Assembly (NCBI RefSeq): GCF_019218635.1
Contig: NZ_JAHUZB010000005.1
Span: forward strand, 124,001 to 188,000
Direction of reading: 5' to 3'
DNA from: Enterococcus alishanensis
Lineage (GTDB): Bacteria; Bacillota; Bacilli; Lactobacillales; Enterococcaceae
DNA length: 64,000 nucleotides
Every line of letters begins with the position of its first letter. Positions within the stretch are counted from its first letter, which is position 1. The notes under the pieces were generated by a model that saw only the letters and a program-made list of their open reading frames with translations, did no database searches and had not been told where the DNA came from. A program made the translations under genes and the position numbers. Positions 28,487 to 37,216 of the stretch are shown piece by piece.

Positions 28487-29839
28487 TTAAACAAATATAT
28501 TTAAGATCAATGCACCGACTAACCCAACTACGGCGATCAATGTTTCTACTACTGACCATGTTAAGACCGTTTCTTTGATTGACAAGTCAAAATATTCTTT
28601 AAACATCCAAAAACCTGCATCATTCACATGGGAGAAAAAGACACTGCCGGCACCTGTCGCAATAACCATCAAAGCTGGATCAGTTCCGGTCGCTGCCATC
28701 AACGGTGCAGCCAAGCCTGCGGCTGTCAATGCAGCAACTGTCGCCGAGCCTAAGGCTAAGCGTAAAACAACAGCGATTAGCCAAGCTAAAATTAATGGCG
28801 ACAAACTGCTGCCGGCAAATAAATTAGCTACATAATCACCAACACCACCTTCAATTAAAACTTGCTTGAAGGCACCACCGCCACCAATAATTAATAACAT
28901 CATCGCAATTTGTTTAACCGCTTGTTCCATTGAACCCATCAATGTATTCATAGGAATCTTTCGTCTAATTCCCATCGTGTAGATTGCCACTAATAAAGAA
29001 ATCAGCATCGCAACTCCCGGTGAACCAATAAAATTAATTATACTGTCTAACATACTTGGATGAGTGGGCGTTTTTCCGCCATGTAAAATCATATTATATA
29101 AAGTTGATACGGCCATTAAAATAACCGGAAATAAAGAGGTCACCGTACTTGCTAAAAAGCTAGGTGTTTCTTCTAGTTTGAATTCTTTAAAATCACCAAC
29201 GGCTGATAAATTTCCTGATTGTTTAAACGCCGAAGAAACTATTCTTTGGGCAAATTTAGTATACAAAGGGCCCGCTATCAAAACTGTAGGCACTGCTAAA
29301 ATTAATCCGTAGAGTAAAACCATCCCAATATTGGCACCATAAATCCCCGCAATCGCTGTTGGTGCTGGATGTGGTGGTAAAAAACCATGGGTCACAGACA
29401 AAGCCGCCACCATCGATAGTCCTAAATACATCATAGATAAGCCCAATTCAGCTGCAATAGCAAAAATAATTGGTAATAATAAAACTAAACCAACTTCAAA
29501 AAATAAAGCGATACCAATAATGAACGACGCCAAGACAACCGCAATTTGAATTTTCTTACGACCAAATTTTTCGATTAAAGTATTTGCAATTCGAAAAGCG
29601 CCACCAGCGTCAGCTACTAAACGTCCTAACATGGCACCAAAACCAAAAACTAGTGCTAGATGACCTAGTTGAGAGCCAATTCCTTCTTCAATCGCAGCTG
29701 GTATTTCCCCCAAAGGCATTCCTAATAAAATGGCGACGATAAAAGAGACAATCACAAGAGAAACAAATGTATTCAATTTTACTTTTGCAATTAAGAAAAG
29801 TAGAATGGCCACACCAATGACTACAATGAATAATTCCAT
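28487..29839 (-). CDS. gntP: Gluconate permease (GntP family)
   Basis: 450-residue proton symporter with about 12 hydrophobic helices. GntP-family segments include GFGAMLGRLVADAGGA and HGFLPPHPAPTAIAGIYGANIG. It follows the gluconate kinase by 12 bases in a 6-phosphogluconate dehydrogenase, kinase, permease operon, which defines its substrate well. No terminator is seen after it; the next transcription unit is the T-box operon. Confidence 0.94.
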   Translation of the reverse strand: MELFIVVIGVAILLFLIAKVKLNTFVSLVIVSFIVAILLGMPLGEIPAAIEEGIGSQLGHLALVFGFGAMLGRLVADAGGAFRIANTLIEKFGRKKIQIAVVLASFIIGIALFFEVGLVLLLPIIFAIAAELGLSMMYLGLSMVAALSVTHGFLPPHPAPTAIAGIYGANIGMVLLYGLILAVPTVLIAGPLYTKFAQRIVSSAFKQSGNLSAVGDFKEFKLEETPSFLASTVTSLFPVILMAVSTLYNMILHGGKTPTHPSMLDSIINFIGSPGVAMLISLLVAIYTMGIRRKIPMNTLMGSMEQAVKQIAMMLLIIGGGGAFKQVLIEGGVGDYVANLFAGSSLSPLILAWLIAVVLRLALGSATVAALTAAGLAAPLMAATGTDPALMVIATGAGSVFFSHVNDAGFWMFKEYFDLSIKETVLTWSVVETLIAVVGLVGALILNIFV

Positions 29840-29851
29840 AATTAATTCCTC

Positions 29852-31381
29852 CTAATGTGTTCGCTGATAATCAGCAATGGCTTTATACTCACCACTTAAC
29901 TGACGACTTAAGCGAATAAAGATTGGCAATAAATCACGATAAGCTGTGTAATTTTTTTCATTTGGATGATGAGCATTAGTTACACCAATCATCTCTTTTA
30001 CCACAGTTAGATCTTTCGCCATATCAAGTGAAACCATTCCTAAAACTGCAGCACCTAGGCAAGAGCTTTCGAAACTTTCTGGAATTGTCACATCAGTCTC
30101 AAAAATATCAGCCAGCATCTGGCGCCATAAAGCTGATCTGGCAAAACCGCCTGTTGCTTGAATTGATTTTGGTGAACCAGAAACTTCTTCTAGTGCTAAT
30201 AAAACAGTATATAAATTAAAAACAATGCCTTCTAAAGCTGCCCGCAGCATGTGTGCTCTTGTATGATTACGATTTAAACCAAAATAAGTTCCTCGTGCAT
30301 TTGCATCCCATAAAGGTGCCCGTTCTCCACCTAAATAAGGTAAGAAAATCAACCCATCTGAGCCAGCTGGAATTGTACTGGCCATCTCAGTTAAAATATC
30401 ATAGCTATCAATTTTCATTTGGGCAGCAGTTTCTTTTTCTGGTGCAAATAATTGATCCCGTACCCAGCGGAAAACAATCCCACCATTATTGACTGGACCA
30501 CCCAAAACATATTTACCCTCACTTAACACGTAACAAAATAGTCGACCTTTTGGATCTGTTACAGGCTGATCAACCACTGTTCTGATAGCGCCACTAGTAC
30601 CAATTGTTAACGCCAAGACCCCTTCATCGACCGCATTCACGCCTAAATTTGATAACACGCCATCGCTGGCACCAATCACAAATTTAATATCTTCTGGCAA
30701 ACCCATTACTTCAGCATAAGATTTTTTAATGCCTTGGAATTGATAATCAGTGGCAACTACTTCAGGTAATAAATCCACCGTAATACCTACTGTCTCTAAA
30801 GCTAGATTGTCCCAAGTTAAATCAAAAATATTAAACAAACCAGTTGCAGAAGCGATACTTTGATCCATTTTTAATTCACCAAAGAATTTATATAATACAT
30901 ATTCCTTAATACCAATGAAATAACGAGCTTGATTAAAAAGTTCTGGCTTTTCAGTTTTTAACCAAATTAACTTAGATAATGGTGCCATTGGATGAATCGG
31001 CGTACCAGTTTTTTCATAAATTTTTTGACCTAAGCCATTTGTTTTGAGTTCTTCACTATATTTTGCCGCTCTATTATCCGCCCAAGTTATTGAACGTGTG
31101 ATAGGTTCCATCTCTTGGTTTAATAAAATCAAGCTATGCATCGCTGAAGAAAATGATACGCCGCGAATATCCTTGGCTGCAACATCAGATTTACGCACGA
31201 CTTGTGTTATCGCATCGACCACCGCTTCAAAAATTTCTTCGACATCTTGTTCAGCCATGTCCGGCTCATCTTGATACAATGGGTAACCAACATTGGCATA
31301 CTCTAAAACATTGCCTTTTTGATCGTATAAGACTGCTTTGGTACTAGTTGTTCCAATATCCGCTCCAATAATATATTCCAT
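29852..31381 (-). CDS. gntK: Gluconate kinase (FGGY family)
   Basis: 509 residues. The N-terminal phosphate-binding loop is GADIGTTSTKAVLYD; the central FGGY signature region is DGLIFLPYLGGERAPLWD; TGGFARSALWRQMLAD lies near the C-terminus. It phosphorylates gluconate to 6-phosphogluconate, then used by the dehydrogenase encoded 12 bases upstream. It matches the Gram-positive GntK type, unrelated to the small E. coli GntK. Confidence 0.93.
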   Translation of the reverse strand: MEYIIGADIGTTSTKAVLYDQKGNVLEYANVGYPLYQDEPDMAEQDVEEIFEAVVDAITQVVRKSDVAAKDIRGVSFSSAMHSLILLNQEMEPITRSITWADNRAAKYSEELKTNGLGQKIYEKTGTPIHPMAPLSKLIWLKTEKPELFNQARYFIGIKEYVLYKFFGELKMDQSIASATGLFNIFDLTWDNLALETVGITVDLLPEVVATDYQFQGIKKSYAEVMGLPEDIKFVIGASDGVLSNLGVNAVDEGVLALTIGTSGAIRTVVDQPVTDPKGRLFCYVLSEGKYVLGGPVNNGGIVFRWVRDQLFAPEKETAAQMKIDSYDILTEMASTIPAGSDGLIFLPYLGGERAPLWDANARGTYFGLNRNHTRAHMLRAALEGIVFNLYTVLLALEEVSGSPKSIQATGGFARSALWRQMLADIFETDVTIPESFESSCLGAAVLGMVSLDMAKDLTVVKEMIGVTNAHHPNEKNYTAYRDLLPIFIRLSRQLSGEYKAIADYQRTH

Positions 31382-31393
31382 CTGCTATTCTCC

Positions 31394-32284
31394 TTATTTA
31401 TTGACTGTGTGTCCGCCAAAACCATTTCGCAATGATGCCACAACTTTTCCAGTAAAAGTATCTTCTTCCAATGAACGATAACGCATTTGTAAAGCTAACG
31501 TAGTCACAGGCATCGGTACTTGACGTTCTAAACTTTCTTCAACCGTCCATTTCCCTTCGCCAGAAGAATACATGGTTCCTTTCAATTGATCCAAATGAGG
31601 GTCAGCGACAAAAGCTTCTTCAGCTAATTCCATTAACCAACTGCGAATAACTGACCCATTATTCCAAACTTTTGCGACGGCTTGATTATCATAATTAAAA
31701 GGACTGTGCTCCAATAAATCAAAGCCTTCACCAATTGCTTGCATCATGCCATATTCAATCCCATTATGAACCATTTTCAAATAATGACCGCTGCCCGCTT
31801 CACCAGTATAAAGATAGCCATTTTCCTCAGCAATTGCCTTAAAAATTGGTTCGATCATTGAAAAAGTTTCACGATCACCACCAATCATGAAATTCCCACC
31901 ATTTCTTGCACCATTCATACCGCCTGAAGTACCTACATCAAAAAAGTGAATCCCTTTTTCTTTTAACTCTTGATAGTGTCGAATCGACTCTCCATAATGA
32001 GAATTACCGCCGTCAATGACAATATCACCAGCAGATAAAATGTTACCTAATGCTTTAACCGTTTCATCAGTGGGAGCACCAGCTGGCACCATCGACCAAA
32101 CAATTCTGGGAGAATCTAAACGAGTAAATTCCTTTAGTGAACCGATTCCCTTACCACCTATTTTTTCAGCTTCATCTACCAATGCTGAATTTAAATCAAA
32201 AACCGTTACTGCAATTTCGTGCGCCAATAAATTATTTACTAAATTCAAACCCATTTTTCCTAAACCAATCATGCCAATTTCCAT
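31394..32284 (-). CDS. 6-phosphogluconate dehydrogenase, short (YqeC/GntZ) type
   Basis: 296 residues, the short class (about 300, versus about 470 for the usual Gnd). NAD-binding motif is GMIGLGKMGLNLVNNL; catalytic segments GTSGGMNGARNG and KMVHNGIEYGMMQ carry the Lys/Asn residues. It oxidises and decarboxylates 6-phosphogluconate to ribulose-5-phosphate. First gene of the gluconate operon, opposite a divergent RpiR-type regulator. Confidence 0.92.
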   Translation of the reverse strand: MEIGMIGLGKMGLNLVNNLLAHEIAVTVFDLNSALVDEAEKIGGKGIGSLKEFTRLDSPRIVWSMVPAGAPTDETVKALGNILSAGDIVIDGGNSHYGESIRHYQELKEKGIHFFDVGTSGGMNGARNGGNFMIGGDRETFSMIEPIFKAIAEENGYLYTGEAGSGHYLKMVHNGIEYGMMQAIGEGFDLLEHSPFNYDNQAVAKVWNNGSVIRSWLMELAEEAFVADPHLDQLKGTMYSSGEGKWTVEESLERQVPMPVTTLALQMRYRSLEEDTFTGKVVASLRNGFGGHTVNK

Positions 32285-32303
32285 TATTAAAAAACCTCCG
32301 TTT

Positions 32304-32317
32304 TGTTTACGGTTTCA
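32304..32317 (-). promoter_or_regulatory. cre-like site, gluconate operon
   Basis: Minus strand TGAAACCGTAAACA, close to the CcpA consensus TGWAARCGYTWNCW with two mismatches, 20 nt before the dehydrogenase start. A second weaker copy sharing ACGGTTTCA lies at 32368-32381. Motif match only. Confidence 0.45.
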
Positions 32318-32338
32318 TTTTATGATATTTTTTTACAT

Positions 32339-32370
32339 TTTACAACCTATAAGTTGTAAATAATTTACAA
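32339..32370. promoter_or_regulatory. Overlapping palindromes, probable RpiR-regulator operator
   Basis: Two inverted repeats share an arm: TTTACAAC-N6-GTTGTAAA (32339-32360) and the perfect 17-mer TTGTAAATAATTTACAA (32354-32370). They sit between the divergent gluconate operon and its regulator, just upstream of an extended -10 (TGCTACAAT, 32386-32394) for the regulator. Position and symmetry suggest binding by the RpiR protein. Confidence 0.65.
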
Positions 32371-32423
32371 AAACGGTTTCAATTGTGCTACAATAAATTT
32401 GAAATTATTAAGGAGAACAATTT

Positions 32424-33269
32424 ATGGCAAAAGATATTCGACAAGTTATCAATAGTTTTTCCCAAGATTTAAGTCCCACTGAAAAAAAAATAGCTGATTA
32501 TTTATTGGATCAACGTGATTCAGCTGCCCAGTTAACCATTAAAGAATTAAGTCAAACAATTCAAGTTTCCACAGCGACACTCTCCCGTTTTGCTAAACGT
32601 TTAGGCTATCAATCTTTTCAAGAACTAAAAATCGCTTTGAATATTCCATCAGAAACAAACGCTGATGAATTCTTTAGTGACTTAAACCAAAACGATGACT
32701 TATTAACCTTAGCTCAAAAGGTTTTTGCAGCAAATATTGCTTCTCTAAAGGATACAGCAAATTTCTTAGATGAAACTACTTTAGAAACAGCCATAAATTT
32801 ATTAACCAAGGCCAATAAGACAGGTTTCTTCGGCATTGGCGGTTCACAGATAATTGCTCTAGATGCTTACCATAAATTTATGCGAACAAACTTGGAAGCG
32901 GAATGTCAAAGTGATTATCACTTACAATTAATGTTAGCGACCAAATTAACCAAGGAAGATTGTGCGGTGGTTATTTCCCATACTGGACGAAACCAAGAAA
33001 TTTTGCGACTGTGTGAAATTTTGCAAGAAAATCAAGTGCCGATCATTTGTTTAACGAGTTATGCCGGATCACCTTTAGCTAAAGTTTCTGAAGTTGCTTT
33101 GATTGCTTTGGCTGAAGAAACAGCTTATCGTTCAGAAGCGATGTCAGCGATACAATCTCAATTTACTTTAATCGATACTTTATTTATGCTCTATTCAGTA
33201 TCTAATGGTGCCGAAAATAATCTGGCTCGTAAACGCATCCGACAAACTATTAAAAAAACACGCATCTAA
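32424..33269 (+). CDS. RpiR/MurR-family transcriptional regulator of gluconate use
   Basis: 281 residues: N-terminal RpiR helix-turn-helix (about 1-77, with STATLSRFAKRLGYQSFQEL) and a C-terminal SIS sugar-phosphate-binding domain (about 120-255; GFFGIGGSQIIALDAYHKF and VVISHTGRNQEIL). It is divergent from the gluconate operon with palindromic sites between them, so 6-phosphogluconate or a related phosphate is the likely effector. AAGGAG lies before the ATG. Confidence 0.9.
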   Translation: MAKDIRQVINSFSQDLSPTEKKIADYLLDQRDSAAQLTIKELSQTIQVSTATLSRFAKRLGYQSFQELKIALNIPSETNADEFFSDLNQNDDLLTLAQKVFAANIASLKDTANFLDETTLETAINLLTKANKTGFFGIGGSQIIALDAYHKFMRTNLEAECQSDYHLQLMLATKLTKEDCAVVISHTGRNQEILRLCEILQENQVPIICLTSYAGSPLAKVSEVALIALAEETAYRSEAMSAIQSQFTLIDTLFMLYSVSNGAENNLARKRIRQTIKKTRI

Positions 33270-33275
33270 TTTTCT

Positions 33276-33304
33276 CCCACTAAAATTTTAGTCGGATTTT
33301 TTTG
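33276..33304 (+). terminator. Terminator after the RpiR regulator
   Basis: Stem TCC.ACTAAAA / TTTTAGT.GGA with one mismatch, no unpaired loop beyond the AT turn, followed by TTTTTTT. Confidence 0.8.
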
Positions 33305-33370
33305 AGACTAGACGTTGGTTTCAAAAATTGCGATAATAAGACTAGATTTAAAAAGCCTATTAAACCAGCA

Positions 33371-33410
33371 TGATACGATATGTGTCATAGTTTTTTTACC
33401 TATGATACAA
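33371..33410. promoter_or_regulatory. Repeated ATGATAC half-sites upstream of the XRE gene
   Basis: Three ATGAYAC-type half-sites are present: direct near 33370-33376, inverted (GTGTCAT) near 33382-33388 and direct near 33402-33408. The last two form a 10-bp hairpin-like repeat TGTGTCATAG / CTATGATACA. It may be an autoregulatory operator of the XRE protein. The rest of 33305-33458 shows nothing else clear. Confidence 0.4.
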
Positions 33411-33467
33411 ATCCCAGCTACCTTTTTTTTCGGTCAAACTTAATAATAAAACTAGGAGGTGATATCA

Positions 33468-34223
33468 GTGAATATCGGTGAAAAAATAAAACAACAACGC
33501 TTGCAAAAAGAATGGACGCAAGAGCACTTAGCTGAACTTTTAAACGTCTCACGCTCAGCTGTTTCCAGTTGGGAAGTTGGTCGTAATTATCCCGACTTGG
33601 TGACGATTGTAGCCATCAGCGATTTATTTGGTATCTCTCTTGACCAATTATTAAGGGAGGACAAGGAGATGGCGAAGAATGTCTCGAAGAAAATCAAGAT
33701 GAACAAGGTTTACAAAATTATTTTAGGGGTACTGACGTTTTTAATCGTAGTGTATGTGGGTTTGAATTTGAAGTTGCGGGTAGATGAGAATCGATATAAA
33801 GAAAATTTAGTCAGTAATAATTGGAGCGCGGTCGTTGATGGTCAAACAGCAAGATGGATTCCACAATATGAATTAAAAGAAAATGGTCTGTACTTTTGGA
33901 CCCAAGTTTTCCCAATCAGTACATTTACTCTCCCAAGTTCTTATACTAATTTAGATATCATCGTCCGTAACGATACTAAACATTTAGTAGCTCAGATTAA
34001 TAATGATAAAGATATCGAATTAACCATCGCAAAAGACAACGACACTTCCGCTAAGTATTCCGGTAAAGTTATTGTTGATAAGGATTTAAATGTACTAGAA
34101 ATTAATGGCAGCTATAGTCAAGCAAAGCAAAAATATTTAAAAGCTTACGTGAAAGAACATCAAACGGATTATAAAAACATTCTTACTCAAGGAATTACCA
34201 AACGTAACCAAATCATAGAATAA
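33468..34223 (+). CDS. Membrane-anchored XRE-family regulator
   Basis: 251 residues from a GTG at 33468, 8 nt after the excellent SD AGGAGGTGAT; an in-frame GTG at 33459 overlaps that SD and is unlikely. HTH_3 domain about 1-60 (KEWTQEHLAELLNVSRSAVSSWE). A basic linker leads to one membrane helix (about 83-102, IILGVLTFLIVVYVGLNL), then about 145 residues outside the membrane with no family recognised. This layout suggests direct sensing of an extracellular cue. It is monocistronic; no target gene is obvious. Confidence 0.85.
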   Translation: MNIGEKIKQQRLQKEWTQEHLAELLNVSRSAVSSWEVGRNYPDLVTIVAISDLFGISLDQLLREDKEMAKNVSKKIKMNKVYKIILGVLTFLIVVYVGLNLKLRVDENRYKENLVSNNWSAVVDGQTARWIPQYELKENGLYFWTQVFPISTFTLPSSYTNLDIIVRNDTKHLVAQINNDKDIELTIAKDNDTSAKYSGKVIVDKDLNVLEINGSYSQAKQKYLKAYVKEHQTDYKNILTQGITKRNQIIE

Positions 34224-34252
34224 GCCGTTGAGAAAGATCTCAACGGCTTTTC
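34223..34252 (+). terminator. Terminator after the XRE gene
   Basis: Perfect 11-bp stem AGCCGTTGAGA / TCTCAACGGCT with a 4-nt loop and a T-rich tail; it overlaps the last base of the stop codon. Confidence 0.93.
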
Positions 34253-34253
34253 T

Positions 34254-35606
34254 TTATTCTCTTGCTTTTAATTCGGCTTTGATTTGTGGATACATCTTAT
34301 CTAGGTTGTAAAATAGCATGGTTACAACTGACAGCACAATTAAAACCAATGGTAAATACCCATACATTAATTGAATGGCAAAAATAGCTTTGCCACTTTG
34401 ACTGGCACCACCTGGCTGGTAATTCCCCCAAGCTAGTAACATACCAGCAATCCCACCTGAAATCGCTTGCGCAACTTTTCCTAAAAAACCATTAATGGCT
34501 GATAACGAACCTGAAACATTCACGCCTGTTTTCCACTCACCATAATCGACTGGATCTGCCTGCATAGAAAAATAAATACTTTCTTTCATGCCATAACCCA
34601 CCGCTGAAATGGCCGCACCAACTAAAATAAAAGGATGGTTTGCTTGGGCAAATAAAATAAACACAATCCCTAGGCCTTGAATAATAGCAGAAATCACATA
34701 CAGGTTTCTTTTACCTAAGCGTCTCGCTAGACTTGGAACTAAAAAGTTTGCCACCATCGGTACCACTGACATAATGGTTGCCACCGTAACCGATAGTGCT
34801 TGGCTCCCCACCACTACCGTATAATAATAAACTAACGCAGCTGTCTGCATGAAAAAGCCAGTCCACATAAATAAAATATTGACAGCAAAAATTTTCCATG
34901 GACGGTTTTGTGCTAAAGAACTCGCTACTTTTTTCAATGAAACACTGGTACTTTTAGTTGGTAACTCTCTAGTATTAAAAAAGGTAAAGAAGAATAACAA
35001 GCAACTAATCAAACCAAAGATAATCATTAAAATTTTAAAACCGGTTTGCTGATTACCTTTACCAAAATAATTTACCAGACTTAAGGCGGTGGCACTGACA
35101 ACCGTTGCGCCTAAAAAAGCAAAGAACTTTCGTGTCGTAGACAAGGCCGTTCGTTCATCGGTGTCGTTGGTTAGACTAGGCAAAATTGAAGCCATTGGCA
35201 CATTCACAATCGTGTAAGAAAGAGATAGGCCAAAATAAGTGATGTAAGCATAAATTAATTTTCCATTATTAGAAAAGCCGGGTACATTAAAACACAGATA
35301 AGCAAACAGAGCAAAAGGAATCGCGCCAAATAAAAAATATGGTCGCGATTTCCCCCATCTGGTATGGGTATGATCAATTAAATAGCCTACCAACAAATCA
35401 GTAACGCCGTCGAAAAAACGAGTAAGTAAAAACATTAGACTGACTGATGCAGCGTTCAAAGCCATAATATCTGTGTAAAAAAATAGTAAGTACAAAGAAA
35501 TCATCTGCCAAATTAAATTACAAGCAAAATCTGAAACACCATAACCAATTCTTTGACGCCATTTTGAGATGGGCTTTTCTACCTTCCTCATGTTTGCTGA
35601 TTCCAT
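34254..35606 (-). CDS. GPH-family sugar:cation symporter
   Basis: 450-residue 12-helix transporter of the glycoside-pentoside-hexuronide family. Diagnostic N-terminal motifs are present: YGVSDFACNLIW, RFFDGVTDLLVGYLIDHTHTRWGKSRPYFL. It lies 15 bases below a GH78-like hydrolase gene and below an MFS transporter, so it probably imports a plant-derived glycoside or oligosaccharide. The ATG at 35606 has GAGGA upstream. The substrate is not predictable. Confidence 0.9.
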   Translation of the reverse strand: MESANMRKVEKPISKWRQRIGYGVSDFACNLIWQMISLYLLFFYTDIMALNAASVSLMFLLTRFFDGVTDLLVGYLIDHTHTRWGKSRPYFLFGAIPFALFAYLCFNVPGFSNNGKLIYAYITYFGLSLSYTIVNVPMASILPSLTNDTDERTALSTTRKFFAFLGATVVSATALSLVNYFGKGNQQTGFKILMIIFGLISCLLFFFTFFNTRELPTKSTSVSLKKVASSLAQNRPWKIFAVNILFMWTGFFMQTAALVYYYTVVVGSQALSVTVATIMSVVPMVANFLVPSLARRLGKRNLYVISAIIQGLGIVFILFAQANHPFILVGAAISAVGYGMKESIYFSMQADPVDYGEWKTGVNVSGSLSAINGFLGKVAQAISGGIAGMLLAWGNYQPGGASQSGKAIFAIQLMYGYLPLVLIVLSVVTMLFYNLDKMYPQIKAELKARE

Positions 35607-35621
35607 GTTTCTTCCTCTTTT

Positions 35622-37199
35622 CTAAAGGTATTTCTTGATTAAATATGCTGGTGTACAACTCCATGCATGGCAATAACTACTCATAATCGGACTACCATAC
35701 GGTGAAAAATCTGGTTCTTCTGGTTTAAATGCTTCCCAGAAAGTATCTGCACCTAGATCAATCATTTTGCCCCAGTAATTTTTCATTAGTATGATTGCTT
35801 CTTCCTTTAAACCGGCTAAAAATAATGCTTCCACCACATGATGGTACATATAAGGTGTAGCAATCCCAGTGATTGGGAATTGAGTGGCTACGGTGGTTGT
35901 CATAATTTCACTATTTTTTTCTTGATCAAAAACTTCCGCTAAAACCATCCAGACTTGACTAGCAACATTTATTTCATGATTTTTCTCAACAATAAATTGT
36001 TGCTCTTTTGTATCAAAAAGAACTTCTCGAGAGAAATGAATCATGTCTGCTAAAACTCTTTCATAAGTTTCAATTGCTGTTTCTTCCATCACTTTAGCGA
36101 TAATAATAAAGCGACGTAAGGCATAAATCATCGTTCCTTGACCAGCAGTGTCTTTTTCAAATTCATTAGACCAATCAATAAATGCTGGCCATTCCTCTAA
36201 AAGATTTAGCCTTCCTTCGTCATCGACTAATTTCATCGCTAAATCCATCTGTTTTTTTGCCATCGGATATAAATCTTTTAAAACTTCTAAATCTTTAGTT
36301 TCATAATAATAATCAGCTAGAATTGCGGCGAAAAAGATACTATATTCAAATAAGAATGTGTCATCAGGAATTAATTCTGGTGCTGTAAACACATTAGCCG
36401 GAACTTTTCCTTCTTCTGTTGTCATCCCCCCGAATAGATACAAGCAACGTTTTGTTAAAGCTAAATCACCAAAAGTTGCATAGTTGGCTAAAGCTTGCAG
36501 ACGCAAATCACCAATCCATAGGCGACGGTCACGCTTTGGTCCATCTTCAAAAACAGTTTGCATACAATCTAAAAGTGTTTTAACTGACACATTGTAAATA
36601 TCTTTTAGTTCTGGATCATCAATCTCATAGGGTGCTAATTGATTCATGGAAACACTACTTTCAGCAGTAAATACCGGTTGAGAAAAACTAGCTTTCCATT
36701 TTGGTGAAGTATCGATCACTTTTAATTCGATATAACGACAGCTATAACGGCGTGGCAAACTTAAAGTAGCTGGCAAAACATCTAAGTGAATGTATTCTTC
36801 TTGAATCCAAGACTTTGACAGCCAACCATCGTAATCACTAGATTTTGCAGCGATTTCGGCAGGAACTTCAGCAAATTTTAACTGTAAATATAAAGGTGCA
36901 TCCATTGGTGAACCCACCGAGTTAATGGCCAACGTAAAATGGCCAACGTAATGATCACCTAAGTCTAAGACGATACTTTCGTCTCGTCCTAGAGTATAAT
37001 CTGCTAATTTCGTAATATTTTTGTCACTAATTTTTGCAACGTATCCATTCGCACCCTTTTGATCTGCTACTACATCCGCAATTGCCACCGGAACGACAGT
37101 TGTTTCAATAATTTCCGGTAGATTTTCTTCTGCTTTTTTTAGTAATTTTTCATCATGATTCCAATTTACGTCGTCATTGATTTGAAATGTAAAAGCCAT
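35622..37199 (-). CDS. GH78-like (alpha-L-rhamnosidase family) glycoside hydrolase
   Basis: 525-residue cytoplasmic protein: N-terminal beta-sandwich (about 1-185) and an (alpha/alpha)6 barrel. The motif DGPKRDRRLWIGDLRLQA at about 220-237 corresponds to the acidic catalytic block of GH78, but lacks the Glu and one spacer residue of the common RDERLGW.GD form, so specificity may differ from rhamnosidase. The tryptophan-rich barrel motifs EEWPAFIDWSNEF and GADTFWEAF are typical. It sits between two sugar transporter genes, so it acts on imported substrate. Confidence 0.75.
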   Translation of the reverse strand: MAFTFQINDDVNWNHDEKLLKKAEENLPEIIETTVVPVAIADVVADQKGANGYVAKISDKNITKLADYTLGRDESIVLDLGDHYVGHFTLAINSVGSPMDAPLYLQLKFAEVPAEIAAKSSDYDGWLSKSWIQEEYIHLDVLPATLSLPRRYSCRYIELKVIDTSPKWKASFSQPVFTAESSVSMNQLAPYEIDDPELKDIYNVSVKTLLDCMQTVFEDGPKRDRRLWIGDLRLQALANYATFGDLALTKRCLYLFGGMTTEEGKVPANVFTAPELIPDDTFLFEYSIFFAAILADYYYETKDLEVLKDLYPMAKKQMDLAMKLVDDEGRLNLLEEWPAFIDWSNEFEKDTAGQGTMIYALRRFIIIAKVMEETAIETYERVLADMIHFSREVLFDTKEQQFIVEKNHEINVASQVWMVLAEVFDQEKNSEIMTTTVATQFPITGIATPYMYHHVVEALFLAGLKEEAIILMKNYWGKMIDLGADTFWEAFKPEEPDFSPYGSPIMSSYCHAWSCTPAYLIKKYL

Positions 37200-37216
37200 G
37201 TGATCTCCTCCAATTT

